Notes: a model not told the origin generated them from the sequence alone. Counted from the first letter of the stretch, positions 19,901 to 30,763 are shown. The stretch is 64,000 nt of DNA from Rhyacophila brunnea (GCA_022495005.1 JAGYXB010001753.1:1240001-1304000), one strand, 5' to 3'. A program made the numbers and translations.

Positions 19901-22900
19901 CTTGTCTTGTGTTGTTCAGTAATAATTTTAGGAGCAGACAAATTTTGCATAAAAGCATTGCTCCACTGATCCGTTTACTATCCCATAGACTCACATTAAA
20001 ATCTTATGCTACATATTAATACCATCGACCGAGGGTACTTGATGGAATTTGAATTTAAATTCTAATGGATTTAAGTTTTGTCGCGTCGCGTTTAAGGCGA
20101 AACCCGAGTCGCAGAAACCGATTCAAATGGACTAGTATAAAACTTAAACCCATTAGAACTTATACTACATGTTTGGCAACTTTTTCGTTGCTACTCTTTC
20201 AGAAACGATCCGCAACCCACCCGACTTATCGATGTATAGAAATATAATATATCGCGAATTAAAAGAAAAATGTCTCTCCTAAGCTCCAAGCTGCCTTGAT
20301 TTGGCATTTATACAAAACAATGTATCTCTTTACGACATTTGTTTTACTTCCTTACCATGCTGGCTTCGATCGGGTTTCTCCCTATGTCCAGCCACGTGAG
20401 CGAGGTCATGCCGTCGAAGGCGTTCTCTGGCACAGACGATAATCCGCAGTCGGCTATACTCAGTTTCTTCATGGCAGGCGCGTTCAAGAACATTCCCGCT
20501 GGGGGGAGAGGTGCAAGCTTGTTTCCGGTCAGGTCAAGATCATTCAAGAACTTCAGCGACGAGAAGATTTCAACGTCTAGTGATGTCAGCTGGTTACATT
20601 GGAGATTTAACCGTTCCAGGTTGGGCAACTTTTCAAAAACCTGAAAATTGATCAACACTCATGTTATTTTTTCATAGGAATCAAATTTTCTGTACGTTTC
20701 ATTCATTAAATTATCTACTGTTAATTACCACAACTCGATCAGTGCTCAAGACACGCCTGGCGTGTAGCAATTAGCATGATAATTAAATGTGGTAATTAAC
20801 TGGTCAGCAGTGATCGTATATGTATCTGATGGCCACACGCCTGGCGTGTTTTGAGCACTGGACGTAGATCGAAATTAACGGACAACCATATCGCATCTGT
20901 TTTGCGTATTCGGGCATTTTCGCCAAAGTTTGTACATGTTTGAAATTTGGGTAATATTATTTTTTCACTCAAATTAACCATTTTTATATAGCTAGCAGAT
21001 TCCTTGTTCTATTGCTGAATTGGTGATAGCAATTTTTCAGCAAAATATTGATTAATACAATATTTATATCATTTTATTATGAAATTGGGCATAATAAGTT
21101 TCCGTTCCGTGACTACGAAACTTAGCTTTTAAAACATGAATGAAACACTTTTTATCACTTAAAAGAGCTCTATTAGATTAAAAAAACCATACACTTCAAA
21201 ATAAAACTACAAATAGTCAAAAAATATTATTGAATTTTAATTCTTGGGCACATTTCGTTCCCCTCCGTTACCCTATGTCTATAATGGCAGAGCATTTTTC
21301 CTTTAGTATTTGAAAAAACCAATCAATGTTCGTTCTGCTATTTTTTAAAGACAATAATCACTTTTACTAAATTTTATTGGAAAAATAAATAAGTTTCGTT
21401 ATTTAATAATCAAATGAAAAATAGTTAACGTTCAACTTTTTTGGGGACATTTTCGGAATGGAACGAAATGGTAACGGAGTGTAATTTGTAAAGCTAAAGT
21501 TACATGTTACCATAAAAACAAATTTTTGTTTTATGAAATTTATTTGAATTTTTTGATAGACAGATAAATATTCAACGTGCGTCAAAATAACAAAACAAAT
21601 CAAACTTAATCACTAAAATAGACATATTTTATAATAAATTTCACAATACTTGTAAAATAAGGTAGGTAATAATTTTGACACACTATACATTACCATAACT
21701 TTATTTGGCATTTATATTATTTGTAACTCAGATAAAAAATATTTTTAAGCAAATTAACAATATATGAAAAAAAAAATCAGCAAGGGATTCAGACGCGAGT
21801 TCCTAGCGCGGCACGGAGTATATAACTTTTACGAAAATAATTATAGTCAAACTCGGTTATTACGATCTCTGACATAGCGAGATCTCGGATGTAATAACAA
21901 AACATTTGTTGACAATTGGTTTATGATTTTCGCCATACATTTAATTCTTTCACTGTTATAACGAGCAACTTATCGGATATACCGAGCTAAAATACTGTTA
22001 ATGTGTCGACCGTTTTAAAACATTTCGACCCTAAGCAATAAAATCCGATTGGACAGGATGCCGCCGGGGTCGGATTACGTTTATGACACTAGTAAAGTGT
22101 CTAAGTACCTACCTTATTGGTGTTTCACCGACAATAATAAAAAAGTATCCACGCATATGGTTGAAAAATCCAAGGTTTGTGAAGTCCGTAGGTACCTACC
22201 AGCGTTAATTACAATAAACAACTTCTTTTGTAGTTTATGAATGCCATGCTCGTTTCGGGGATTTTTACGATGGTTTCCAAATTTTTTATTTTCGGCTTTT
22301 TGTGTAATGTGACATGCTCATTTAAAATACCTATTCTCTGATATAACGAGTAACGCTTATAACAAGCAAATTCAGTCGGTCCCATCTTCCTCGTAATAAC
22401 CAAGTTCGACTTTATGTTGTCTTGAAATTTAATTGTATTCATCAACATAAAATGTAGCTATACAGGTTGATTGTAATCAAGACGTACTTTTCTGACATTT
22501 CGTGAATACCTACAGTTCTAGGTATTAAATCTAATCGAGTACACATTTCTGTTAAACGTGACAAAAAAATACTTTTTCATACATTTTTATAAATTTCTAT
22601 GCCTAAAATGTATGGAGAAGTTTTAAAATTTTGGTGGCGTATAACAGAAAGAGTATGACAGAGCCAGTGCCTGTCTCGCAATTATTTCAGTCTGGTGTTT
22701 TTTCTTTTCCTTCTGTTGTTTTTTTTTATCTCCATACTTTTATGTGCGCTATTTTTGCGTATTCAGACATATCACATACTTTTTTAATCTTTATTATATT
22801 ATTATATTATAGTCAGGTTATTTTTTATATTTTTTAATGAAAATATTTTTGTTTTTCATACGAACAGACAAAATAATTTTTTTATAATCTATGAAGAACT

Positions 22901-25193
22901 AAACACACACTGTAAACCCAACTTTATGCATGCCATTTCGTTACTTTTACATTCCACATATACGTTACCACCAATATAGTTTCGGAGTGGAAGTAACGGA
23001 TTCTGTTTCAGAAGTGTTTGAAGCCAAAATTTAGCTTAGTTTTATTGTTAAACCTGCGATATGTTTTATTATATCTGTAGTATGAAAGATAAGCTCCATA
23101 TGTGTAGTATGTGAAATAGAAATATGTGTTTTCTTACCTTATAAATCGTGGTAACAGTAGTGGAACTTCTTAAATGACCAACCCAGAAAGCAACCTGTTC
23201 CGATAGCGATACCGACACACACCAACAATTTAAAGTGTACATGGCGATCAGTGTTATACAAAAATGTTGCTACATTAAAAAAAAACATATTTATAGTGAA
23301 AATTTTTCGCCTTCATGCTAAAATCGTGGTAACGGAATGTGGAGTTCCACTTTTTCAAATATCCTGGGACACACTTTAAACGTGATTTTTTTTCAATATT
23401 GGTACAAATTTACGAAAAAACTATATATTTTCCAAAAATATATAATGTAAGCTGTTGAAAACACTACGAATTTAATTTTACACACTCAAAATTAATGACG
23501 AAATCAGACTTTGTTTATTTGAATTTATGGGTGGGACATGGTAAAAACGCACTACCTTTCGATCTAAATAATCAATTAAAAATATATACAGGTCAGATAG
23601 TTGTATTTAACTGATTGAATAGAGTAAATTAATAAATTTGCATGTTAAAAGTACATAACTTTCCAACATTTTATAATATAATAACTATGAAAAAATCAAT
23701 CAAAGTCATGGGACATGCCAAAAACGCAATGTACAAACTTTGGCGAAAATGCCCATTCACAACACAAAATTTGAGCCTAGACTGCAGGATTAATTTTCAA
23801 TCAAACAATAATTGCATAACTCACATGGTGACAATTTTTAAATATTAACACTCTCGACGCTAAAGACGCGCCAGGTCATTGGATCTAATACTTTCACTGC
23901 TGACGAGTTAATTACCACATTTAATTATCATGCTAATTGCTACACGCCATGCGTGTCTTTGGCAGTAACCGAGTTGTGGTAATTAACTAGTCAGCACTGA
24001 ATGATTTAATAAGAGTAATAATAATGTATATATTTAAATTTAAAAAATATTAAAAATATAAATTTACACAATGAAATATTTATTTTTATTTTTTTCCTTA
24101 TGATTGTTAAAAACAGAAAATATTAGTGGCCCGCTAAATATTTTTGATTTTAAAATTGTCCCTTTAGCGAAAAAGTTTGTGAACCCCTGGATTAGGGGCT
24201 CCGATCCAGCACAGCAGACGTCACACGTAGATCGCCTCTGCATTTGAATTCTGAATTTGCATAAACTAGAATTTTTTATATAGGTAGTTAAATCCTCTTA
24301 GGTTTTATACACGATTTAATACCACCTGACCGAGGCATAGCTGTTACCCAACGGTGAAACTATAGAGGTTTCGTATAACCCTACAACCGACATTTATCAT
24401 TGTCTATGGTCATTTATAGACCATAGGGCATAGACAATAACGCAAACGGAAATGCAACAGTAGTTGTCATTGAGCCTTCCTAGGACACAGTTAAGTTGTC
24501 AACCGTGCCTTTCCAAAATGTAGTCGATACGCTCAGCTTGTCCGTTTCTCTCGTATTCATAATTCAAAACTTAAGCTGATGTCTTTACTCAGCCTTTCTA
24601 CTAGTAACAGAGGCACCTAGCGGATAAATATGAAGCTTGCAATTTGAGACATTTTTTTGATAATTTACAATTTCAACTATTAACATATTAAATATAAAGA
24701 ATGTAGATGAAAAAAAAATCAGTACTTATTGACTGAAAAAAAATAACTCACAGCTCTATCGATTTTCGTGATTTGGTTGTCTGCCAAGGACAACGCCTTT
24801 AGATTTGGAAGTATCTCTGGGAACATTTCAGACGTCAGTGTTGTAAAATTGTTGGACTTCAGGTTCAAGGAGATCATCGACGTATTCAGTTCTTTAGGGA
24901 TCTCAGTCAACTGACCATTTATGCATTTTAACACTATCTGTCCGAGCTCCTCTTCTTCGACTTGGCACTTAGGCAAGCTTATGACGAACGTTTGGAGAGC
25001 TTGTCTGACAATCTGCGGAACTATAGGAGCTTCTATGTCTCCACTTCCGTCCTCTACTATGTCGTCGATGACATTCAGCGGTGCAAGGTCAGGTTTGACA
25101 TCGGTCGGCTTCGCTGTCGCGAGGAGTTCGTCCATTGCCAGGTCATCGTGGGGTAGCAAGTCACCGTCGTTTTGCCCACAAACCAAACTAAAT
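16591..25193 (-). CDS. Leucine-rich-repeat single-pass membrane protein, 5' exon missing
   Basis: Four minus-strand exons join in phase: 25193-24752, 20640-20356, 17948-17747 and 16916-16591, giving 417 visible residues. The order is: an acidic stretch (residues about 5-60) after FSLVCGQ, which looks like the end of a signal peptide; a Cys pair and EIPKEL cap; five or six LRRs (about 85-240; NLKALSLADNQITKI, NLERLNLQCNQL, FLNDLDLTGNKL, SLTWLDIGRNP); a four-Cys segment (about 265-295) that is not a classical LRR C-terminal cap; a Thr/Ser-rich stalk; a membrane helix at about 357-375 (VVIGLIVGAILVAVVAVVL); and a 42-residue tail starting KKNWSK. A cell-surface adhesion or receptor role is inferred from this layout; no named family is recognised. 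The first exon must supply a start and a codon ending with two bases before the exon at 25193; I could not find it. Confidence 0.86.
17264..17440 (+). pseudogene. hAT transposase C-terminal scrap in LRR intron
   Basis: One plus-strand frame reads NKYPHLWKVAAYLTCFLGST, then YLCESALSSMNAIKTKHRSR and LTDDNYLTACF. This is the hAT C-terminal dimerisation motif (CESA-S-M-IK-K-R-RL). It lies in the last intron of the minus-strand LRR gene, antisense to it. No TIRs were found around it. Confidence 0.78.
17655..17715. repeat. Short foldback-family fragment in LRR intron
   Basis: AAACCCGGGTCCCAAAAAAC, GTCTCAAATGGAATATG and TACAAAATTTAAT match, in order, a segment at 60,218-60,265 of the 59.7-60.3-kb element. 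A related fragment is at about 20,095-20,165. Confidence 0.55.
17747..17948 (-). CDS. LRR gene, Cys-rich exon
   Basis: Acceptor CTTTCAG ends at 17949 and donor GTGACA starts at 17746 (G left over, phase 1). Encodes PITGGVFAALANLTTVALP and a stretch with Cys in VLQVC, TVCVTPC and IACVAP. Confidence 0.84.
18114..18488. mobile_element. Harbinger-type MITE, copy 1 (TAA TSD)
   Basis: The ends GCCGGCTCGCACATCA and TGATGTGCGAGCCGGC are inverted repeats, with TAA on each side (18,111-18,113 and 18,489-18,491). A three-base TWA duplication is typical of PIF/Harbinger. It is GC- and CpG-richer than its surroundings. The long minus-strand open frame across it is a by-product. Related to 40,450-40,769. 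Lies in the LRR intron between 17,949 and 20,355. Confidence 0.84.
19031..19821. mobile_element. CAGTGGCG inverted-repeat element
   Basis: The left end CAGTGGCGAAAGATGGAGG, then ..GATCCGACATAAAT..., mirrors the right end ATTTATGTCGGATCTTAACA, then ...CCTCCACCCTTCGCCACTG: about 60 bp of imperfect inverted repeat. CAG...CTG ends suggest hAT. The flanks do not match, so the TSD is lost or the ends belong to different insertions. A partial third copy of the end is at 26,060-26,140. Confidence 0.58.
20356..20640 (-). CDS. LRR gene, LRR exon
   Basis: Acceptor ATTTTCAG ends at 20641 and donor GTAAGG starts at 20355. Exactly 95 codons, phase 0 at both ends, from VFEKLPNLERLNLQ to GRNPIEASM: three to four LRRs. 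Confidence 0.9.
20720..23987. repeat. 3.3-kb interval with inverted arms
   Basis: 20,720-20,945 and about 23,725-23,987 are imperfect inverted copies (shared words GTTAATTACCACAACTCG, TAGCAATTAGCATGATAATT, GGGCATTTTCGCCAAAGTTT). Each arm is itself partly palindromic: CAGTGCTCAAGACACGCCTG pairs with its complement at 20,740-20,860. The AT-rich interior has no protein signature but repeats GGTAACGGA/TGG-type words at 21.47, 22.99, 23.15 and 23.33 kb. It lies almost wholly in the first visible intron of the LRR gene. Confidence 0.66.
21844..22412. mobile_element. Tigger-like MITE, TA TSD
   Basis: The ends AGTCAAACTCGGTTATTACG and its counterpart (CGTAATAACCAAGTTCGACT) are inverted repeats flanked by TA. 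Further inside, TATAACGAG and ATAGCGAGAT words repeat the end motif. No transposase. Nested inside the 20.7-24.0-kb inverted-arm interval. Confidence 0.75.
24011..24718. other. Gene-free intron remainder
   Basis: Intron of the LRR gene. 24,125-24,200 holds a right hAT-type end (AAAAAGTTTGTGAACCCCTG) whose left partner I could not place. A CTATGGTC...GACCATAG palindrome is at about 24,404-24,424. No coding. Confidence 0.5.
24752..25193 (-). CDS. LRR gene, first visible exon
   Basis: Acceptor TTTTCCAG ends at 25194 and donor GTGAGT starts at 24751. The first base completes a codon from an unseen upstream exon, then FSLVCGQNDGDLLPHDD. Ends LSLADNQITKIDRA, phase 0. Confidence 0.85.
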
Positions 25194-25196
25194 CTG

Positions 25197-25610
25197 GAAA
25201 ATTATTAAGAGCGTACTTCGGTGAAACGGCAAATAATTTTCAACAGTTGGTGCGACGAAATTTATCACTCGTCGCCAATCGGAGATCGAAAGTCGAGGTG
25301 TGCGCACGTCGATTTGTTTTGTCATGGCGTCGGATGAAAATATTCTTAAATCGTGTAAAGATGACTAAAAAACTTTACGAATGTACTTAAAAAAGAAAAC
25401 ATGCCAATGAATATACTATTATTATTAGTAATATAACAATAAACGTGACATTAAATGGACGCATGTTGTATTTTTATGACACATTATATTTCGTTCGGCA
25501 CGCGTCATTTGCACAATCCGCGCATCGCCTAGCCACGATCTTTTTAGACCATGCCTCAACTGAAGTAAGTATGCCTTAACACGTGGCTGTTCAGATGAAT
25601 GTAGAAAATA
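25197..25610 (+). repeat. Dispersed repeat, copy 1 (inverted pair with 31.2 kb)
   Basis: About 400 bp, roughly 80% alike to the reverse complement of 31,195-31,535. Shared words include AAATCGTGTAAAGATGACTA, AAATGGACGCATGTTG and CCACGATCTTTTTAGACCAT. It starts within a few bases of the LRR exon acceptor. In this copy the short frame that is open in copy 2 stops after about nine codons. Confidence 0.72.
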
Positions 25611-26840
25611 AATGTCAGTTGTTGGGGAATTATTGGGTGATTGAAAATTGTTTTGTGCTTTTTTTTCAATTTAATAAAATTAGTGGCCGGGCGACGCCAA
25701 GCCCCATGGGTCGCATGCGATCTACGTTTTAATTTTTTTGCGGTTCATAAATGCTTTTATAACGGTAAATGGTTTAATGTACGGCACCTAGTTGTCCGAT
25801 CGTCCCATTCAAAATATATGCTGCTTCGGTACTTTAAGACACTTTCAGTCCCGTCTACTAAATCGTCACTTGTGTGGCATTGGAAACACTAAACGTTAAC
25901 GCTAAAAAGTGAACGAACCCTAAACATTTTAGTAAATTTTTTTATCACAATCGAGGAAGAAAACAATTGAAGATTGCAACTGACTGTAAGGCAATTTCAG
26001 CACATTTCTGTCAATTAAGATTAAGAGACTAATCTTCACCGCATTGTCGTCTACCCATCAGTAAAGACAGTAGGATATAGAGCAGTTGGGTGGAGGTAGG
26101 CTGTTAAGATCTGACATAAATTGTGAACACAAAACTAAACAGTCACGTGTATTTGTTATTATTGAGCCAAGACTACAATTTACAGTTGGTATTGATTAGT
26201 TTTTAAAAATCAAGTAAACCCTGCCGAAACCAAAACATAATAGTTTCGGTGTCTTATGGGCGATTCGACAAAATTGTGCACACTTTTTCATTGAAACTTA
26301 TCTGTTTTCGTTGGATTAAGAATACATATTACACATATATTTTTAAATTCATGAAGCCCTGTCTAAACCAAACTATAATTGATAAAAAATATTCAAAGTT
26401 ATGTATGATTTAATTGGATAATTTTAGATATTATATAGATAGACGAGTATTTTTTTGACTATTAGGTAGGTATCTATTATGGCTTGGATTAGGCAGGATT
26501 TAATTGAATTTCAGAAACTAACCAACACCATCAATAAATTGTAGTCTTAATTCAATGAAAACAAATATGTATGACTAAATATGTATTAACTGAAACCAAC
26601 AAAAGTTACATTATATTTTTAAAAAAAATCCTCAAATATACTTACAGAATTGTCGCGATGAATTAACATAATATTTAGAAAAGAGACATTCATGGCAAAT
26701 GTCTCAAATTATTCGATAACTATTGATCCAACGTTGATAGTACATCCAACAAACGTTGTATTTCAGAGAGATTTTGCTGTACCCGGACTAGTATTTTGTA
26801 AAAATGAACAGTTCTAAAATATTATCATTTATACATATTT
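25611..26840. other. Gene-free stretch
   Basis: Only repeat fragments seen: 26,060-26,140 matches the end of the 19.0-19.8-kb element (GGTAGGCTGTTAAGATCTGA), and 26,185-26,225 matches its inner part. No coding or tRNA-like head. Confidence 0.5.
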
Positions 26841-26851
26841 ATAAAGGTCAA

Positions 26852-27152
26852 ACGAATGGGTTAGGAAGCAGACAAGAGTACGCGATGTAATAGACGTTAC
26901 CAAACAGCTGAAATGGAGATGGGCGGGGCACATTGCTCGCCGAAAGGACGGCCGCTGGACAAATGCCGTCATGCAGTGGTACCCAAAGGGCACGAAACGG
27001 CCACAGGGTCGCCCTAAAAGCCGCTGGATTGACGAACTGGTAAAGTTCGGCGGAAATACGTGGCAGCGAACGACACAGGACCGAGAAAGTTGGAGAAAGC
27101 TTGGGGAGGCCTTCATCCAGCAGTGGATTGACCCCGGCTGATGATGATGATG
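26852..27152 (+). mobile_element. 5'-truncated RTE-type LINE with 11-bp TSD
   Basis: An uninterrupted frame from NEWVRKQTRVRDVIDVTKQL, through KWRWAGHIARRKDGRW, GRPKSRWIDELVKFGG and WRKLGEAFIQQWIDPG, to a TGA at 27,139-27,141. It continues into a (TGA)n tail. This is the C-terminus and 3' tail of RTE-clade LINE proteins. The direct repeats ATAAAGGTCAA at 26,841-26,851 and 27,153-27,163 are identical TSDs. No stop codons have accumulated, so insertion looks recent. Confidence 0.92.
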
Positions 27153-27635
27153 ATAAAGGTCAAGATAATAAATGTAGGTAGATTACAAAAAATAGTAATT
27201 CAAATCGATTTGAATAGTTATATTTATTGATAGGTACTTCTTTTTTTCAATATTAAGTTTTGACGAATACCGGTATTGATATATTCATTCGGTATTGCCA
27301 TCCCTACCTAACACCCATTTGGTTTAGCAACGTCTCATTAATTTTGGTCTAGGCAGACTGTAATTCAGATTGGCTTAGGAGAGGTATGTTGGCAATGTCA
27401 ACAATGCGACAAATTATCTTTTCTTTATTATTCTATATTTAGTCTCTACTATACTAGCCCATGCCTAATATTTACTTTGCAAACAATACATTTATAAGTG
27501 TATCTTCTCTGTATGAACACATGCAAGGCATGCTGTCCGCTTCAAACGCAAGATAATAGTTTTATCTGCGATCTGAATTCTTATACTTCTTCCCGGTAGT
27601 TTCCTCACCGAGAATCGCTAACAACATATTATAAT

Positions 27636-28300
27636 CATGGCCCCCATATCCAGAAGCGGGCCCCCTACCTATCGCTAAGCTTAATATCCGTATAATGTTT
27701 ACAATAGTGATCTCCAAATGGTATTCTGCGGAACTGCAGGGTTCTGTGTAAAATAAAGGGTTTTCCGAGATTTTTTACAACGTTTTTCTTAGCTTGTATT
27801 CTATTCCGGTGGTTGTTTATCCAGTACTAATCTTGCAATCGATGTTTAATTAACTTCCCGACTAACTACACATTTGAAACTTTTAGAATATACCAGAACA
27901 CGATGCCAATGCATTATTTTAATACTTTTAGCCATCTTTAAGTCGAATTGAATTCATTTTCAGTTAATTCTGTTTTATATGAATATCTTGTAATTATTCA
28001 TTTTTAATTGTCGGCACGGTATAATATTATGAAGCAATGATCGCGACCCCCTTTTGTGATAGCCAAGTAACATGCGGCCTTTCGCCGTATTGGATAAATG
28101 GTGGTTTTTATTAGCCAGGAAACACTAAAAATAATTATAAAATAAATTTCCACTCGAGAAATAGCGACTTTTACTATTAGCGCGAATTTGTAGTGTGTGT
28201 TTATCTCGCTTAACTGATCGACCAGCCACGCCGGGCCCCTCATAAGCCCGGGCTCCCAGGCTAGAGCCCTGTCAACCCCCCTCCCGTTATGGGGGCCATG
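27636..28300. mobile_element. CATGGCCCCC inverted-repeat element, copy 1
   Basis: Left end CATGGCCCCCATATC and right end ...ATGGGGGCCATG. Flanks ATTATAAT (27,628-27,635) and ATTATAAC (28,301-28,308) match 7 of 8, suggesting an 8-bp TSD and a hAT-like origin. The right end carries CACGCCGGGCCCC and TAGAGCCCTGTCAAC. No transposase seen. Relatives: 499-612, 12,490-12,588, 29,942-30,272 and 33,155-33,465. Confidence 0.75.
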
Positions 28301-28422
28301 ATTATAACCCTCAATATAACCACAGCTGGAAATGGAACCGAACTCTTAAAACACTTTAATTATTTTCAAATCATAGCCTTTGATTCCTAATCTTTACAAA
28401 ACTGACCAAACTTTTAAAATTG

Positions 28423-29582
28423 CAGGGCTTCGAACCGTTATTTTTTTTCGTTTCGGTTTTCGTTCCGGTTCAAGTAAAACTATGTAATATCGTGGGGTTA
28501 CTGCCCAAAGTTACTCAGATAATCTTGTTATTTAATATTATCTAGATTTTAAAATGTGGGAGTTTTAAAAGCGAGTTGAAGTTACAGCAGTTTGTGCCAC
28601 TCAAACTTCGTATGAATAATATCTATATGGAAAAAAATCTCCAATCTTGCATGGTTATTGGCAGCTAAAAGTGTTCTCTCAAAGTCGTAAAATGCAAACC
28701 AAAAGTGTTCACAAATTATATTGTTACTTCAATAATACAAAGTTGAATGCTATTGTATGACAACATCTTTTTGGCTACGTGACTAACATGCTCCGCCCAT
28801 TTTTACCCGGAATCCCATTATAAACTAAGAAGCTCCTCCCATTTAGTAGACAGCAGCGCCTAGAAGCTTAGCCAAGAAGATGTTGTCGTACAATACTATT
28901 TAATTTATTTTACAAAAATAAATTTACCAATCACTTTCAAACTATTGAGAAAAAAAATTATTTTAGATGTCAGGTTAAGTTGTAGAAAATATAAATTTAT
29001 ATGATATCTGTGAATGAAAATAAAAGGGCGATAAGGCTTAAAAATCTAAAAATCAGTTAAATATGCGAAATGAATCATAATCGTGGGTTACACAGCCAAA
29101 AATTGATAAACCGATAATTTAGGCATTTAGAGTTAACAACGGATTATGTGTCTGTCTATACATAAATATGTACTTATGCTAGAAAAAAAAATCATGGCCA
29201 TCCGATATATAGAACATACACATAAAGCACAAAGAAATTAGCATTATGTCTGATTTTGGAGTACGTGTCGTAGGCTTAAAATTTAAATAACTCCATAACA
29301 TGATTTCGAGACTTACCAACTTCTTTCAGTAACACCACGATATATCGGTTCGGTTCCGGTTTCGTTCTGAAAAATATAACGGTTTTTCCTATGTTCAGTT
29401 TTTGGTTCAGCTCCGAGTGATTAATTTTTACGCCTACGACAACTGAACGGCGTGGAGACTAAGATCATGTTAACGCTAGTGTTTGAACATGTGCCGAACC
29501 GAAAAAACAGTTTTTTTTTGGTTCGGTTCCGGTTTTCGGTTCTATAAAAATAACGGTTTTCCGGTTACGGTTCGAAGCCCTG
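28423..29582. mobile_element. CAGGGCTTCGAACCG element with 8-bp TSD
   Basis: Left end CAGGGCTTCGAACCGTTATT and right end ...GGTTACGGTTCGAAGCCCTG. Flanks TAAAATTG (28,415-28,422) and TAAAATTA (29,583-29,590) match 7 of 8: a hAT-type insertion. Subterminal zones repeat GGTTCGGTTCCGG/TTTCGG words. Interior sequence recurs at 52,225-52,460 and, reversed, at 61,338-62,020. A shorter relative is 45,478-45,886. A 141-bp MITE is nested at 28,753. No coding. Confidence 0.85.
28753..28893. mobile_element. Nested 141-bp MITE, TA TSD
   Basis: Inverted ends TTGTATGACAACATCTTTTT and its complement (AAGATGTTGTCGTACAA), flanked by TA. The related sequence at about 61,685-61,705 lacks the insert and has a single TA at the same point, which confirms the boundaries. 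CTCCGCCCATTT and CTCCTCCCATTT words face each other inside. Confidence 0.88.
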
Positions 29583-29667
29583 TAAAATTATTTTGAAACG
29601 TTGCAATATTTGTTTTCATTAAGTATATTGGTCATTGTTTACTCATGCCGGAGTTGGTTATTTAGTC

Positions 29668-29875
29668 GGCGGCTCTCGTGGTGCAGTGCGTAAGGCGCTG
29701 GCCTTTCATTCGGGAGCTCCGGGTTCAACCCGGTGAGAACACAATACATATTATATTTATGTGATTTTCTCAAATCCTGTGTGTTTGTGATTGTTTCACT
29801 TATATTACTAAATACCCTACTGTCATTGGACCTCTAGACCTGTTGTAGTGTTAAAAAGAATAAAAAAAATGAAAA
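29668..29875 (+). repeat. tRNA-derived SINE, family C
   Basis: A tRNA-like head (A box GTGGTGCAGTGCGTAAGGCG, B box GGGTTCAACCCGG) is followed by an unrelated body and an A-rich end (AAAAAGAATAAAAAAAATG). The acceptor stem is only partly paired. Single copy in this window; unrelated to families A and B beyond the tRNA boxes. Confidence 0.78.
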
Positions 29876-29941
29876 TATGTCTATTAATTAAGAACATATT
29901 TACAGTTTTTTTTACTAATACTATCAAATAGTATAGTAGAC

Positions 29942-30272
29942 CATGGCCCCCACAAGGGGGGGCTGACAGGGCTGTAGCCTAGGGGTCCGGGCTCAGAGGG
30001 GGCCCGGCGTGGCGAGTCGACCAGATAAATGAGATAAACACACATCTTAAATTTGCTTTAATGGTAAAAAAAATTACTTAGTTTAATTTAATTAGAATTA
30101 AAAAAATTTAATTCGTTAAAAAATCACTAAAATACACTGAATTTTATTTGACCTCGAACACCATCTGAAAAACGCCACTGTAGTACGACAGACTGCCTTT
30201 AACCTAAGCAATGAGTAGGGGGGCCGCCAAAGATCCTGGCCTGAGGGCCCACTTCAGGATGTGGGGGCCATG
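29942..30272. mobile_element. CATGGCCCCC inverted-repeat element, copy 2
   Basis: Left end CATGGCCCCCACAAGG and right end CAGGATGTGGGGGCCATG. It contains TGACAGGGCTGTAGCC and GGGCCCGGCGTGG near one end and GATCCTGGCC near the other, in reverse order to the copy at 33,155. Both ends are followed by TAGAC, a weak TSD signal. Confidence 0.68.
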
Positions 30273-30763
30273 GTATAGACACATAGTTTTTTAGTATATT
30301 ATTTTTATTAAAAATCAGTTCGAAAAAACGATTTTTCCACTGGACCCAAACCTTCACAAAAGTAGATTCTAACAGCTCTCAATATAGCTTCCGATAACTA
30401 TACGTTTAAGCAACGAAACGTAGGTAGGTACGTATGTATTACTCATTTTGTCATCTGTCAGAACAGACACGACCACTAACCACACGCTGTGGATTTCATT
30501 TCCCAAACTGTTTTTTACGGGTCGTTGCTTAGCGTACGACGAATGGATGCGACTCACTGCTGAATTAGGAAAGCCTACAGCTAACCGGTGCGACTGACAT
30601 TCGCTTTTACTACGCCCACTACGTTACCGCGCCTCGTCGTTTCTACCGCGGATCCCCGCACTAGCTCCGCATATTACCGACTAATAAATCGGCTATAAAT
30701 CCACACTACCCGTTCCAATCAAAACGCCTTGGGTATTAAAGTGAAACAATGTCTCTTGGATGA
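30273..30763. other. Gene-free stretch
   Basis: Moderate GC with CpG around 30,590-30,690, but no coding signature or repeat match within the window. Confidence 0.45.
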
